Positions 26,820-35,535 of a stretch of 64,000 bases of DNA are shown piece by piece. Origin of the DNA: Acerihabitans sp015654925. Its GTDB lineage: Bacteria; Pseudomonadota; Gammaproteobacteria; Enterobacterales; Enterobacteriaceae. A program made the translations under genes and the position numbers. The notes under the pieces are model-generated. The model ran no database searches. It had not been told where the DNA came from and worked only from the letters and a program-made list of their open reading frames with translations. Positions within the stretch are counted from its first letter, which is position 1, and each line of letters begins with the position of its first letter. The stretch covers positions 4,030,001-4,094,000 of the forward strand of contig NZ_CP178732.1 in NCBI RefSeq assembly GCF_047324175.1. The letters run 5' to 3'.

Positions 26820-26884
26820 CAACGGGAATTTAAGCGAATATAGCCGTTTTTGTATGCATTCCGTTTAGTTTTTTTGGAGATATG

Positions 26885-28177
26885 ATGGATACGACGCAAG
26901 CAACCCCGATTACCCTGGATGAGCGGGCAATCCTGCAACCCTGGCGTCAATCGGACTCGGTATGGATGCTGGGACTTTATGGCACCGCCATCGGCGCGGG
27001 CGTGCTTTTCTTGCCCATCAACGCGGGTATGGGCGGGCTGCTGCCCTTGCTTATCATGGCCGTTATCGCGTTTCCCATGACGTTTTACGCCCACCGGGCT
27101 TTGTGTCGCCTGGTTTTATCCGGTAATCCTGACTGTAAAAATATTACCGATGTGGTGGAACTGCATTTCGGCCCCCGCGCCGGCAGTATAATAACCTTAC
27201 TTTATTTCTTCGCCATTTATCCCATATTACTGGTATATGGCGTAGCGCTCACCAATACCGTCGACAGCTTTATTACCTACCAACTTCATCAAACCGCCCC
27301 GCCGCGCGCGGTATTGGCGCTGATTCTGATTCTCGGCCTGCTGGGCATTATACGGCTGGGGAAAGATCTGATCGTCAGGGTCATGAGCATTCTGGTATTT
27401 CCTTTCGCCGCGACCCTGATCTTCCTGGCGCTATTTTTAATTCCGCACTGGAGCACCGATATTTTCCAGCAGCCCGTGACGCGCGAAGTCACGGGAAATA
27501 GCGGCTGGCTAAATACCCTGTGGCTGGTCATACCGGTGCTGGTATTTTCATTTAACCATTCACCGATTATCTCTGCCTTCGCCATGTCAAAACGTGAGGA
27601 ATACGGCCATAACGCGGAAAAAAAATGTTCGCGCATTCTGCTTTTCAGCAATATATTGATGGTGCTGACGGTCATGTTTTTCGTCTTCAGCTGCGTCCTG
27701 AGCCTATCGGCCGCGAACCTGGCTGACGCCAAGGCGCAGAACATCACTATCCTGTCATTTCTGGCCAACCACTTCAGCAGCCCCTTGATCGGCTTCATCG
27801 CGCCGACGATCGCCTTTGTGGCCATTACCAAATCTTTCCTTGGCCATTACCTGGGCGCCAGAGAAGGGTTTGCCGGCCTGCTGGTCCAGTCGCTGCGCAA
27901 GCGCGGTAGAACCATTAACGCGACGGCATTAAACCGGCTGACGGGCATATTTATGCTGGTCTCCACCTGGCTGGTGGCAACGCTTAATCCCAGTATACTG
28001 GGCATTATAGAAATCCTGGGCGGCCCCGTTGTCGCCATACTGCTGTTCCTGCTGCCCATCTACGCCATTAATAACGTGCCGGCCATGGCGCGCTACCGCG
28101 GCGCGGCCAGCAACGTTTTTGTGTGGGTCATCGGATGGATGGCGCTGGCGGCCATTATTTACAAAATGCTGGGATAA
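26885..28177 (+). CDS. sdaC: Serine/threonine transporter of the SdaC (HAAAP) family
   Basis: The 430-residue protein has about eleven membrane spans and matches SdaC, the proton/serine symporter of E. coli, along its whole length: MLGLYGTAIGAGVLFLPINAG at the start, VFSFNHSPIISAFAMSKREEYG in the middle, and SFLGHYLGAREGF near residue 320. Of the two adjacent ATG codons the second (26885) fits the family start (M-D-T-T-Q) and the GGAG spacing. In E. coli sdaC is paired with the deaminase gene sdaB; here it stands alone between rybB and dacC. A different substrate within the family (for example threonine) is possible. Confidence 0.85.
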   Translation: MDTTQATPITLDERAILQPWRQSDSVWMLGLYGTAIGAGVLFLPINAGMGGLLPLLIMAVIAFPMTFYAHRALCRLVLSGNPDCKNITDVVELHFGPRAGSIITLLYFFAIYPILLVYGVALTNTVDSFITYQLHQTAPPRAVLALILILGLLGIIRLGKDLIVRVMSILVFPFAATLIFLALFLIPHWSTDIFQQPVTREVTGNSGWLNTLWLVIPVLVFSFNHSPIISAFAMSKREEYGHNAEKKCSRILLFSNILMVLTVMFFVFSCVLSLSAANLADAKAQNITILSFLANHFSSPLIGFIAPTIAFVAITKSFLGHYLGAREGFAGLLVQSLRKRGRTINATALNRLTGIFMLVSTWLVATLNPSILGIIEILGGPVVAILLFLLPIYAINNVPAMARYRGAASNVFVWVIGWMALAAIIYKMLG

Positions 28178-28212
28178 AAAGCCAAATGCCTCCCGACGGG
28201 AGGCATTTGGCT
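28175..28212 (-). terminator. Strong terminator of dacC
   Basis: A 15-bp perfect stem (AGCCAAATGCCTCCC and its complement, GAC loop) with a T-run on the minus strand (A-run at 28175-28179) lies 42 bp beyond the dacC stop. It begins two bases after the stop of the convergent sdaC-type gene and probably ends that transcript too. Confidence 0.85.
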
Positions 28213-28253
28213 AGGGCGGGAAAGCGTACGCAAGGATGAATGACGGCAAGCAG

Positions 28254-29447
28254 TTATTTACCAAACCAGCCGTGAATGGTTTGCAGTATCCAATCCCAGA
28301 TGTTGCGGAAGAATCCGCCTCGCTGCACCTCATCCAGCACCACCAGCGGCCGCTGTTCAATCACCTTGCCGTCCATCAGGAAATCAATCGTCCCGACGAC
28401 CTGATGGCGGGCCAGCGGCGCTTCAAGATGCGGCGACGCGAGCGTGAAAGACGCTTTCAGATTTTTCATCTGGCCCCGGGGCAACGTAATGGAGGCGTCC
28501 TGGGCCACGCCAAGATCCACCTCGCTGCGATCGCCGAACCAGACCCGCTGGCGGGTAAAGGGCTTAGCGGCGGTGATGGGCGTCACCGTTTCAAAAAAAC
28601 GAAATCCCCAGGTCAGGATTTTTTCGCTTTCCCGAAAGCGCACGCCGTCGGTCGGGGCGCCGAGCACCACCGAAATCAGCCGCATGCCGTTGTCCGTGGC
28701 CGACGCCACCAGATTATGGCCGGCACCGTCGGTATAACCCGTCTTGATGCCGTCAACGTTCAAATTGCCGCTCCACAACAGGCGGTTGCGGTTGAGCTGT
28801 TTGATTTTGTTGTAAGTAAACTCTTTTTGCTTATGCAGCGCATATTCATCCGGCACATCGCGGATCAGCGCCTGGCTAAGGATCGCCATATCGCGCGCGG
28901 TGCTGTACTGTCCTTCGGCGTCCAGGCCGTGGACCGTAAGGAAATGGGTATTTTTCAGCCCCATACCCTCCGCATATTTGTTCATCAAGCTGACAAACGC
29001 ATCCTGGCTGCCCGCCACATAGTCCGCCAGGGCGATACTGGCATCATTACCGGACTGGATCACCACGCCATTATTCAGATCGGCAACCGTCACCTGCTCG
29101 CCAGGTTTCAGAAACATCAACGACGAACCGCGCAGCACGGGGTTACCGGTGGCCCAGGCGTCCTTGCCGATAGTGACTTTATCCTGCTCGGTGAATTTTT
29201 TGGCCTTGAGCGCCTGGCCAATCACGTAGCTGGACATGATTTTAGTCAGGCTGGCAGGGTCGAGACGCAGATCGGCATTGGATTCCGCCAGCACTTTGCC
29301 GCTCTGGTAATCCATGAGAATAAACGCCTTGGCGTTCACTTCCGGAGCGCCGGGCGCCGTTTCCGCCCGGGCAAGGGGGATGCTAAGGACTAACAGGGCG
29401 CCAAAGCTCAGCGCAGTAATTTTTTGTGGTAAAGCGAAATTCTTCAT
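28254..29447 (-). CDS. dacC: D-alanyl-D-alanine carboxypeptidase DacC (PBP6)
   Basis: A low-molecular-weight penicillin-binding protein that removes the terminal D-Ala from muropeptides. The 397 residues have a signal peptide (to about A28), the serine site S66-L-T-K69, the S132-G-N motif, the K235-T-G motif, a C-terminal beta domain and an amphipathic membrane anchor at the end (IWDWILQTIHGWFGK). PBP5 (DacA) is the close alternative, but the neighbours gstB and yliI are those of dacC. ATG 29447 is preferred to a TTG eight codons upstream. Confidence 0.92.
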   Translation of the reverse strand: MKNFALPQKITALSFGALLVLSIPLARAETAPGAPEVNAKAFILMDYQSGKVLAESNADLRLDPASLTKIMSSYVIGQALKAKKFTEQDKVTIGKDAWATGNPVLRGSSLMFLKPGEQVTVADLNNGVVIQSGNDASIALADYVAGSQDAFVSLMNKYAEGMGLKNTHFLTVHGLDAEGQYSTARDMAILSQALIRDVPDEYALHKQKEFTYNKIKQLNRNRLLWSGNLNVDGIKTGYTDGAGHNLVASATDNGMRLISVVLGAPTDGVRFRESEKILTWGFRFFETVTPITAAKPFTRQRVWFGDRSEVDLGVAQDASITLPRGQMKNLKASFTLASPHLEAPLARHQVVGTIDFLMDGKVIEQRPLVVLDEVQRGGFFRNIWDWILQTIHGWFGK

Positions 29448-29634
29448 GACGTGGCCAGAGTATCCATTCAAAAATGGTTACCGCGTTACTCACGGTAGAG
29501 GATTGAGCATAGCATCCTGAAAAATGCGTTCAAGATGTCTGAATCATGTTCCAACAAGCTGAGTTTATTCGAAACGAAGTCACTTTGCCGCATTGAAGGC
29601 AAATTTTCAGCTTTTTTTATACTTTTATTTTCAT

Positions 29635-29650
29635 GGCGCCGGCCGGCGCC
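29635..29650. repeat. 16-bp perfect palindrome after the metI-type gene
   Basis: GGCGCCGGCCGGCGCC is fully self-complementary and lies 25 bp beyond the metI-type stop codon, next to another GC-rich hairpin (29651-29674). It may mark the 3' end of the transcript; there is no T-run in the reading direction. Confidence 0.6.
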
Positions 29651-29674
29651 CCGCCAGGAGCCGGCCGGCGGGCC

Positions 29675-30334
29675 TTAGCGTTTACTGCGCCGGTCCGCCC
29701 GCTGCGCCAGCCAATCGCCCAGGACCTGCACGATTTGCACTAAAATCACCAATGCCACCACGGTAATAATCATCACTTTGGTTTCATAACGATAGTAACC
29801 AAAGCGAATGGCCAAATCGCCCACCCCGCCGCCGCCGACAATGCCCGCCATGGCGGAATACCCGATCAGGCTGACCAGGGTAATCGTCAATCCCCGCAGT
29901 AATCCCGACGCCGCTTCCGGCAATAATACCGTCGTGATAATGCGCAGCGGACTGGCGCCAAACGCCTCGGCCGCTTCAATAATGCCGGGATCGACTTCGC
30001 GCAGCGCGCCGTCTACCAGGCGGGCATAAAAGGCAATGGCCGCCACCGACAGCGGTACCGATGCGGCGATAGGGCCGATGGTATTGCCCAGTAACAGCTG
30101 GGTCAGCGGTAGCAATAGTACCAGCAGGATCACAAACGGAATGGATCGGATAATGTTCACCAGCACCGTGCCGATAAGATAAAGGGCGCGGTTTTGCCAG
30201 AATAGATGGCGGTCGGTGACAAAGATCAAAAACCCCAGGGGCAACCCGCCGATAATGGAAAATAGCGTGGCGATGCCCACCATTTGGAACGTTTCGCCGA
30301 ACGCGGCCAGCAAATCGAGCCATAAATCAGCCAT
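29675..30334 (-). CDS. metI: MetI-type ABC importer permease
   Basis: The 219-residue permease has five membrane spans and the EAA loop GIIEAAEAFGASPLRII, with the MetI signature segments VNIIRSIPFVILLV and GYSAMAGIVGGGGVGDLA. It belongs to the methionine uptake transporter family. It overlaps the metN-type gene by eight bases, so the two are translationally coupled. The substrate (methionine, its oxide or derivatives, or another compound) cannot be told from sequence. Confidence 0.88.
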   Translation of the reverse strand: MADLWLDLLAAFGETFQMVGIATLFSIIGGLPLGFLIFVTDRHLFWQNRALYLIGTVLVNIIRSIPFVILLVLLLPLTQLLLGNTIGPIAASVPLSVAAIAFYARLVDGALREVDPGIIEAAEAFGASPLRIITTVLLPEAASGLLRGLTITLVSLIGYSAMAGIVGGGGVGDLAIRFGYYRYETKVMIITVVALVILVQIVQVLGDWLAQRADRRSKR

Positions 30335-31343
30335 GCAGCACCTCCACGCGCGCCGTATTTTCCTGGATATAGGCCACCGCCGCGGCCAACTGCCCCGGAT
30401 CGCGCGGGTGGGCCAGCAACGCCACCAAAATCCCCAGCGCCCGCTGGCCGATATATTCGATTTTGCCGTGCAGGATATTCACCGATACGCCATAGCGGGT
30501 AGCGACATCCGATAGCACCGGCTGTTCGGCGGAGGCGCCGACAAACAGGATTTTCAACAAGGTGCCCTGTAAATCCTGCATCAGCCGCGGCGGCAATTCC
30601 AAATTGAAGGTATGCGACACCAACTGGCGGGTGAATTCATGCTGCGGGGCGGCAAAAATATCAAACACCTCCCCTTCCTCCACCATGTTGCCGCCGGTCA
30701 TTACCGCCACCCGGTCGCAGATGCTTTTAATTACCGTCATTTCATGGGAAATCAGCACAATGGTGATGCCCAGGCGGAGGTTGATTTCCTTAAGCAATGC
30801 CAAAATGGCTGCCGAGGTCTCCAGATCCAATGCCGAGGTGGGCTCGTCGCACAGCAGCACTTCCGGCTGGTTGGCGATGGCCCGGGCGATGCCGACGCGT
30901 TGCTTCTGTCCGCCGCTCAGCTGCGCGGGATAAGCGGCCGCCTTATCCGCCAGCCCCACCAGATCCAAAATTTCGGGCACCCGCCGTGCGATATCTGCGG
31001 AAGATTTGCCCGCCGCGCGCAGGCTGAAGGCGACATTCGCCGCCACGGTACGGGTATGCATTAAGTTGAAATGCTGGAAAATCATGCCGATTTTCTGGCG
31101 TTGATGGCGCAGCGCGCCGCCGGTCAGCGAGCTGACATTGACGCCATTGACGATAACCTCCCCGCGACTGGGCCGCTGGAGCAAATTGATCGTGCGCAGC
31201 AGAGTGCTTTTGCCGGCCCCGCTGGCCCCGACTATACCGTAGACTTCGCCTCGTTTGATATGCAGGCTGACATCATCCACCGCACGGGCGCTCGGTTGTT
31301 TTCCCCTGGGGAACTCAACGCTGATATGGTTTAACCGAATCAT
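30327..31343 (-). CDS. metN: MetN-type ABC importer ATPase with NIL domain
   Basis: The 338-residue ATPase has Walker A GASGAGKS, signature LSGGQKQ, Walker B VLLCDEPTSALD and a C-terminal NIL ligand-sensing domain (about 260-338), in which methionine inhibits transport in E. coli MetN. ATG 31343 is preferred because the ATG three codons upstream overlaps the GGAG site. It is diverged enough from the main enterobacterial MetN to be a second system, and the gene order Q-N-I differs from the usual N-I-Q. Confidence 0.88.
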   Translation of the reverse strand: MIRLNHISVEFPRGKQPSARAVDDVSLHIKRGEVYGIVGASGAGKSTLLRTINLLQRPSRGEVIVNGVNVSSLTGGALRHQRQKIGMIFQHFNLMHTRTVAANVAFSLRAAGKSSADIARRVPEILDLVGLADKAAAYPAQLSGGQKQRVGIARAIANQPEVLLCDEPTSALDLETSAAILALLKEINLRLGITIVLISHEMTVIKSICDRVAVMTGGNMVEEGEVFDIFAAPQHEFTRQLVSHTFNLELPPRLMQDLQGTLLKILFVGASAEQPVLSDVATRYGVSVNILHGKIEYIGQRALGILVALLAHPRDPGQLAAAVAYIQENTARVEVLHG

Positions 31344-31385
31344 TATCCGCATACTCCAAGCTTACGTCTTAAGCGGAACCAATGT

Positions 31386-31406
31386 CGCCGGCCAGGAGGG
31401 CCGGCG
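31386..31406 (-). other. Stem-loop between the metQ- and metN-type genes
   Basis: CGCCGGCC / GGCCGGCG around AGGAG, 43 bp before the metN-type start. It probably stabilises the binding-protein mRNA, as in many importer operons. Confidence 0.6.
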
Positions 31407-31415
31407 GGGAAAATG

Positions 31416-32258
31416 CTAGGGCTTGGCCGGCGCGGCGGCCTGCATCCATTGCGGTTTCTGGAATTGGCTGAACACCGAGTCGGGTTGATTGATCGCCGCG
31501 GCATAAGCGGGGGATTGCACGGCGGCCTTGATATCCTTGACAAACGGCTTATCCATATCGTCACTGCGTACCGCAATGACATTTTTTAGATTTTCATCCA
31601 GCGTTTCCAATGCCAGCGCGCTGGACAGCTTCATCCCGGCGGCAAAAGCAAAGTTGCCGTTGACCAGCGCGCCGGTGGCGCTATCCAGGGTGCGGGGCAA
31701 CTGGGCGGCTTCCAGCGGCTTGAATACCAGGCCGCGCGGATTGACGGCGATATCCCGTTCAGAGGCTTTGGTGGGGTCGATATCGGCCTTGATTTTAATC
31801 AGGCCCAGTTTTTCCAGAAAACGCAGCCCGCGCGCCAAATTGGTGGGATCATTGGAAAGCGTGATGATATCGCCTTTCTTGAGCTGATTGATGGCCGTGA
31901 TTTTATGGGAGTAAAACCCCATGCTGGCGGTCGGTACCGTAATCAGCTTTGCCACCTTGAGGTTTTTGTCCGCGGCGAATTTTTCGAGATAAAGAGTATG
32001 TTGAAACAGATTGGCATCGATACTGCCGTTGGCCAGCGCCATATTCGGCTGTACGTAATCGCTGAACTCCCGCACGTCGACTTTATACCCTTTTTTGACC
32101 AATTCCGGCTTGATGGCCTGCTTGACCATATCCCCATAAGGCCCCGGGGCCACGCCGAAAACGATGGTTTTTGGGTCGCTGTTGGCGTGGGCCAGTTGCA
32201 GCCCCAGGGCCAGCAGTCCGATGGAAAGCGCTGCGCGCAGGGTGGTGTTAAGCATCAT
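31416..32258 (-). CDS. metQ: MetQ/NlpA-type periplasmic binding protein
   Basis: The 280-residue protein belongs to the NlpA/MetQ binding proteins: FGVAPGPYGDMVKQAI, FSDYVQPNMALANGSIDANL and NDPTNLARGLRFLE are typical. The signal peptide ends LQLAHA before NSD with no cysteine, so it should be a soluble periplasmic protein and not a lipoprotein like E. coli MetQ. It is the first gene of the Q-N-I unit; the start is the first of two adjacent ATG codons, and the second is equally possible. Confidence 0.88.
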   Translation of the reverse strand: MMLNTTLRAALSIGLLALGLQLAHANSDPKTIVFGVAPGPYGDMVKQAIKPELVKKGYKVDVREFSDYVQPNMALANGSIDANLFQHTLYLEKFAADKNLKVAKLITVPTASMGFYSHKITAINQLKKGDIITLSNDPTNLARGLRFLEKLGLIKIKADIDPTKASERDIAVNPRGLVFKPLEAAQLPRTLDSATGALVNGNFAFAAGMKLSSALALETLDENLKNVIAVRSDDMDKPFVKDIKAAVQSPAYAAAINQPDSVFSQFQKPQWMQAAAPAKP

Positions 32259-32642
32259 AACGGTGAGTGTCCTGATTAGATAAAATGGGCGATGGTCGTC
32301 AAACCCATGATTAAATCATAATTATCACCGTCGTATAGCGTATTGTTGGCGGAGCCATTTCTTTTGAAAGAAAATATCGTTTTAACCGATCTGGGAAAAT
32401 AATCACTAGAAAACGAACTGATTTTTCAGGTTATAATTCATTTAACCTCGATGAAAGCGGCCGGTAAAACAGGCCATAACGCATGTCGCGCATCACCATA
32501 TGGAAGTAATGCTATTGACGCGGCGGCACGGCATAATAGGTTTGCCGGTTTCCGTTTTAGGCATAACGTCTGGTTATAGTGCGTACTGATGATTAATGAT
32601 TACCCGGCTGTTTTTAATAAAAATTAATGCGGAGAAGGTGCG
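32259..32642. other. Divergent promoter region, metQNI-type unit and gstB
   Basis: A 384-bp AT-rich stretch with no gene. It should contain the promoters of both flanking units. No methionine-responsive riboswitch structure was recognised. Confidence 0.45.
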
Positions 32643-33269
32643 ATGCTTACAATCTGGGGTCGTGAAAATTCAGTAAATGTGAAAAAAGTCTTATGGTGCG
32701 CCGCCGAGCTTGAATTGGTTTTCAACGCTATACCCGCCGGAGGGGAATACGGTAAAACGAAAGATCCCCTTTTCCTGGCCCTTAATCCCAACGGTTTGGT
32801 GCCCTGCATGCAGGATGACGAGAACGATCTGGTGTTATGGGAATCCAATACCATCGTGCGGTACATGGCCGCCAAATTCGGCCAGGACGTCTGGCTGCTG
32901 GCCGATGCGTCGGTACGCGCCATGTCGGAAAAATGGATGGACTGGACATTATCCAGCCTGGCGCCGGCCCTGCAACCGGTGTATATCAATCTCATCAGGA
33001 CGCCGCCGGCGAAACGCAATAAACAGCTAATAGAAAACGGCATCAAAAGATGTGAAGAATTATTTGATATCGCCGAGACCGCCTTGCATAAACACCCCTA
33101 TTTTTCCGGGGATGAATTTGGCATCGGGGATATTCCCATGGGCTGCCTGGCCTATAACTGGTTTACCCTCGATATCCCGCGTAAACCGCGTACCGGGCTA
33201 CAGACCTGGTATAACGCCATTTCCGCGCGTTCCGGCTTTCAGACCCGGGTGATGCTCCCCTTGAGTTGA
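32643..33269 (+). CDS. gstB: Glutathione S-transferase GstB
   Basis: The 208-residue protein has the thioredoxin-like N-terminal domain with the motif WGRENSVNVKKVLW and the glutathione site ESNTIVRYMAAKFG, followed by the helical C-terminal domain with FSGDEFGIGDIPMG. It matches E. coli GstB (YliJ), which conjugates bromoacetate and related compounds to glutathione. Start ATG follows GGAGAAGG. It keeps its place between dacC and yliI, although the metQNI-type genes now intervene. Confidence 0.93.
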   Translation: MLTIWGRENSVNVKKVLWCAAELELVFNAIPAGGEYGKTKDPLFLALNPNGLVPCMQDDENDLVLWESNTIVRYMAAKFGQDVWLLADASVRAMSEKWMDWTLSSLAPALQPVYINLIRTPPAKRNKQLIENGIKRCEELFDIAETALHKHPYFSGDEFGIGDIPMGCLAYNWFTLDIPRKPRTGLQTWYNAISARSGFQTRVMLPLS

Positions 33270-33277
33270 CTATGCCC

Positions 33278-33303
33278 GCGCAGGGTGCCGGAACACCCTG
33301 CGC
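33278..33303. terminator. Shared stem-loop between gstB and yliI
   Basis: A perfect 10-bp stem GCGCAGGGTG / CACCCTGCGC with a six-base loop lies between two convergent genes. There is no T-run, so it may act as a 3'-end barrier for both messages. Confidence 0.6.
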
Positions 33304-33320
33304 GCCGTACCGGCCGCGGG

Positions 33321-34430
33321 TTACTCCAATCCTACTTTAAGCAATTTTCCGTTACGCTCATCGGTAAGCACGTACAAAAAACCATCCGGTCCTACCCGCA
33401 CATCCCGTATCCGTTCACCGCGATCTTCGAGCAAACGCTGCTCGGCCACCACCCGATCGCCTTCCAGGGTCAGCCTAAGCAAGGCCTTCTGCTTCAAAGC
33501 CCCGATAAATAACGAATGCTGCCATTGCGGGAAACGCCCGGCATTATAAAACGCCATGCCGCTGATCGCCGGTGATTTTTGCCAATACCACACCGGCTTT
33601 ACCGTGCCCGCCACCTCGCCGCCCTGCGCCTCCGGAATTTTCAGCCCGGAATAATTAATACCATAGGTAGCAATCGGCCAACCAAAATTAGCGCCCTTGG
33701 CGATAATATTCACCTCGTCCCCGCCCATGGGGCCATGCTCGTTCTCCCAAATGGCGCCGCTCCAGGGGTTTAACGCCAGACCCTGCGGATTGCGATGTCC
33801 CAGCGACCATATTTCCGGCCGGGCGTTTTCATTATGCACAAAGGGGTTATCCGGCGGGATCTCGCCTTCGGCGGTCAGACGGATAATTTTGCCCTGGTGT
33901 TTGGTCAGGTCCTGCGCGGTGGGGCGCCGATTGTTTTCGCCCAGGCTGATATATAAAAAGCCCTGGGGATCAAACGCCAGCCGTCCGCCGAAGTGCTCGC
34001 CGCTGGATAATTTAGGCTGCTGGCGGAAAATCACCTTGAAATCCGCCAGGTGCGTATTGTCCTGCGACAAGCGGCCGTATCCCACCGCCGTTCCCGCTTC
34101 ATCTTTGCCCTGCTCGGCGTAGCTGAGATAGACACGCCGCGATTGGCTGAAGCCCGGGGCCAGCACCACATCAAACAATCCGCCCTGGCCGTGGGCATAG
34201 ACCGCCGGCACCCCGCTCACCGGCGCGGACAAAGGCTGCCCTGGCCGCCAATAACGCAGCCGCCCTGGACGCTCCGTTATCAGCATGCCGTCCTCCTGCG
34301 GCAGGAACGCCAGCGACCACGGATGATCCATACCGGTCAGCAGTTGGGTCACTTTCGCTTCAGCCGCCGCTGCCGGTCCGCCGGATAGGCCATAAATACC
34401 CGCCAACAGCAGAGGTATTATCCAACGCAT
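33321..34430 (-). CDS. yliI: PQQ-dependent aldose sugar dehydrogenase YliI
   Basis: A periplasmic quinoprotein of the soluble glucose dehydrogenase family that oxidises aldoses when PQQ is supplied. The 369 residues have a signal peptide (to about A23, then EAKVTQLL) and the beta-propeller family motifs MDHPWSLAFLPQEDGMLITER, GRLAFDPQGFLYISLGENN, GHRNPQGLALNPWSGAIWENEHGP and the C-terminal RIRDVRVGPDGFLYVLTD. No PQQ synthesis genes are in the window. Convergent with gstB. Confidence 0.93.
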   Translation of the reverse strand: MRWIIPLLLAGIYGLSGGPAAAAEAKVTQLLTGMDHPWSLAFLPQEDGMLITERPGRLRYWRPGQPLSAPVSGVPAVYAHGQGGLFDVVLAPGFSQSRRVYLSYAEQGKDEAGTAVGYGRLSQDNTHLADFKVIFRQQPKLSSGEHFGGRLAFDPQGFLYISLGENNRRPTAQDLTKHQGKIIRLTAEGEIPPDNPFVHNENARPEIWSLGHRNPQGLALNPWSGAIWENEHGPMGGDEVNIIAKGANFGWPIATYGINYSGLKIPEAQGGEVAGTVKPVWYWQKSPAISGMAFYNAGRFPQWQHSLFIGALKQKALLRLTLEGDRVVAEQRLLEDRGERIRDVRVGPDGFLYVLTDERNGKLLKVGLE

Positions 34431-34683
34431 CTGGTTATCTCCCTTAACGAATCCCTTTTAAGCGTAGAAATGACCCAGCGGTTATGCGACGAATCGCCGC
34501 CGGATTTACATTAACTGACAAAGTCAAAAGCCTGGCGGATGCTAAATTAGTTTTAACATTAACAAATTGCATGTTATTAATTTGCCAATAACTAATTAAA
34601 AATTCAAACAATACCTGGCCATAATATTGGTTCCGCCGGCCCAGGTAAGCGCCCGATTTTATGGCAAATAATAAGGAGTGAGA

Positions 34684-35535
34684 ATGCAGATATCCAAACG
34701 CGCCCCGGTTTTGCACCGGTTAAGCCCCGCGCTCGGCCTCACATTAGGTCTGTTGCTCAGCGGCTGCGCCCCGCATCAGCAAGCCGCAGCGCCAGAAACC
34801 GCGCAACAAAAGCTCACCGAACAAACGGTATTTGCCGTTAACTGGATGCAGCAATCAGGCGAAATCAGCGCCTTATCCTACCAGGCGTTTAATACCGCGG
34901 AAACCGCGTTTATCCAGGCCCGGGCCAAAGCGGGACTGAAAAAAGCGGTGGTGGTGGATTTGGATGAAACCATGATCGACAACACCGCCTATGCGGGCTG
35001 GCAAATCAAACACGGCCAGCCTTTTACCGACGCCACCTGGAGCAAATGGACCCAGGCCCGCGAGGCCAGGGCGCTGCCGGGCGCGGTTGAGTTCTCCCAT
35101 TATGTCATTGACCACGGCGGGCGGATTTTTTATGTCTCCAACCGCGACCAGGCCGATTTTACCGCCACGGTGGATAATCTGAAAGCGCTGGGATTTGCCG
35201 ATGTCAGCCCGCAAACGGTGCTGCTTAAACCCATCGGCGGCAGCAGTAATAAAACCGCGCGCTTTGGCCAGGTGGAACAACAGGGCTATGATATCGTGGT
35301 GTATGTAGGGGACAACCTGAATGATTTCAGCGGCGAGCCCTATCATAAACTCAATACCGAACGCCGGGATTTTGTAAACCGCCACCAGGAAGAATTCGGC
35401 CGCAAATATATCGTGCTGCCCAACCCCAGCTATGGCGATTGGGAAGGCGGGATGGCAAAAGATTACTGGCCGGCCTCGGATGAACAGAAAGTGAAGATCC
35501 GCGAAGGCAAAGTTGACGCCTGGGATGGAAAGTAA
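34684..35535 (+). CDS. Acid phosphatase/5'-nucleotidase lipoprotein, e(P4) family
   Basis: The 283-residue product has a lipoprotein signal with LLSGC (C28) and a class C (HAD-type) acid phosphatase domain. The catalytic motif is VVDLDETMIDN with nucleophile D92, D94 and T96; GDNLNDFSG supplies the acidic motif near the end. In Haemophilus the e(P4) protein dephosphorylates NMN at the outer membrane and allows NAD uptake, and also acts in haem uptake, so a scavenging role is likely. ATG 34684 has AAGGAG five bases upstream. It has no counterpart at this locus in E. coli. Confidence 0.88.
   Translation: MQISKRAPVLHRLSPALGLTLGLLLSGCAPHQQAAAPETAQQKLTEQTVFAVNWMQQSGEISALSYQAFNTAETAFIQARAKAGLKKAVVVDLDETMIDNTAYAGWQIKHGQPFTDATWSKWTQAREARALPGAVEFSHYVIDHGGRIFYVSNRDQADFTATVDNLKALGFADVSPQTVLLKPIGGSSNKTARFGQVEQQGYDIVVYVGDNLNDFSGEPYHKLNTERRDFVNRHQEEFGRKYIVLPNPSYGDWEGGMAKDYWPASDEQKVKIREGKVDAWDGK

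Larger units (their letters stand above)
25299..26884. other. Gene-poor 1.6-kb stretch holding rybB
   Basis: No protein-coding gene is supported here. The left part (25300-25900) is AT-rich with many short A/T runs. A GC-rich patch at 25940-26060 is followed by the rybB small RNA and its promoter. The right part (26400-26880) is AT-rich and contains two inverted repeats ahead of the sdaC-type gene. In E. coli rybB lies between ybjK and ybjL, so this is the remnant of a larger gene block. Confidence 0.75.

Noticed and set aside
32259..32642. Possible S-adenosylmethionine riboswitch ahead of the metQNI-type unit
   Set aside because: No SAM riboswitch stem pattern was seen, and enterobacteria generally control such genes through MetJ; no repeated AGACGTCT-like MetJ boxes were clear either.
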